DNA of 5,392 nt from JAICYJ01 sp045806525 (GTDB taxonomy: Bacteria > Actinomycetota > Thermoleophilia > Gaiellales > JAICJC01). A program made the translations under genes and the position numbers. This document shows, piece after piece, positions 5,074 to 5,392 of this stretch (its first letter is position 1; each line of letters begins with the position of its first letter). The stretch lies in NCBI GenBank assembly GCA_045806525.1, contig JBJMJD010000032.1, positions 1 through 5,392 on the forward strand, read 5' to 3'. The notes below the pieces were generated by a model. It saw nothing but the letters and a program-made list of their open reading frames with translations. It searched no databases and was not told the origin of the DNA.

Positions 5074-5392
5074 GCGATTCGTATTCGGCCTGGTTGATGG
5101 CACCGCTGTCCAGCAGCTGCTTGGCCCTCGCGATCTCCTCCGTCGAGCTGGCAGGTGCGACCGAGCGGATGTGATCGTCCAGCTGTTGCTGCACAGCCTG
5201 CTGCTCTCGCATGGCCCGCTCGTTCATGCCGTCGTGGTTGACGAGCAGGTAGATGAAGACGCCCAGGTAGGGAACGACGATCACAAAGATCATCCACAGC
5301 ACCTTCGCGAACCCGCTGGTGTCATGCCGCCGGAACAGGTCCGAGAAGACCGTGATCAGCAGCCAGAACCAGATGATCCAGGCAAAGAACAC
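5045..5392 (-). CDS. PLDc_N / SHOCT-domain membrane protein, 5' end cut by window
   Basis: At least 115 residues. The first part holds two membrane helices (about 1-18 and 31-51) separated by SDLFRRHDTSGFAKVLW (17-33). This matches the PLDc_N (cardiolipin synthase N-terminal) module, whose hallmark is a short charged linker, a second helix with a proline (VVPYLGVFIYLL) and then a short polar segment (VNHDGMNERA). Residues 60-80 are Gln-rich and probably helical. Residues 84-113 form a SHOCT domain (STEEIARAKQLLDSGAINQAEYESLKAKAL region), the 'L-x-x-LLDSG-x-I-x-x-x-E-(F/Y)-x-x-x-K' pattern. No phospholipase D catalytic HKD motif is present, so it is not a cardiolipin synthase. GTG at 5392 could be a start, but homologous proteins usually carry extra residues before this helix. 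I therefore treat the gene as truncated by the window edge. Its role is unknown; SHOCT modules are thought to mediate oligomerisation. Confidence 0.87.
   Translation of the reverse strand: MFFAWIIWFWLLITVFSDLFRRHDTSGFAKVLWMIFVIVVPYLGVFIYLLVNHDGMNERAMREQQAVQQQLDDHIRSVAPASSTEEIARAKQLLDSGAINQAEYESLKAKALAAG

Noticed and set aside
5045..5392. Cardiolipin synthase assignment for the right-edge gene
   Set aside because: Only the PLDc_N membrane module and SHOCT are present. There is no HKD phospholipase motif and the C-terminus is complete.

Overview
The window is GC-rich chromosomal DNA, roughly 70% G+C by eye, densely packed with short gaps and overlapping genes. The protein families present (an actinobacterial-style ApbE paired with a b-haem ferric-reductase-like membrane protein, an AlkA-type glycosylase, a PLDc_N/SHOCT protein) fit a high-GC actinomycete, possibly a deep-branching class such as Thermoleophilia. 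That placement is inferred from style and family resemblance; there is no rRNA or tRNA. I see no mobile element, CRISPR array, phage gene or RNA gene.

Left arm (1-1884, minus strand): an EamA/DMT-family transporter is followed 14 nt later by an AlkA-type HhH-GPD DNA glycosylase, so the two are probably co-transcribed. A GC-rich hairpin and a 15-nt palindrome lie just past the glycosylase stop.

Centre (1970-4076, plus strand, divergent from the left arm): a tight three-gene operon. A 91-residue single-pass membrane protein shares an ATGA junction with an ApbE-type FAD:protein FMN transferase. The transferase overlaps by 10 nt a six-helix membrane protein that has four candidate haem-ligating histidines and an extracytoplasmic C-terminal domain. 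The set looks like a membrane electron-transfer module, but no classical FMN-acceptor domain is encoded here. What ApbE modifies is therefore the main open question of the window.

Right arm (4077-5392): after a perfect inverted repeat and a strong ribosome binding site comes a 66-residue protein of unknown family. A multi-pass membrane protein follows whose coding signal begins upstream of any ATG, GTG or TTG. A heptamer of the -1 slippery pattern near the end of the small gene would join the two frames. The membrane gene runs 29 nt into a convergent minus-strand gene for a PLDc_N/SHOCT protein, which the right edge of the window cuts.

No stretch longer than about 100 bases lacks a plausible coding call.
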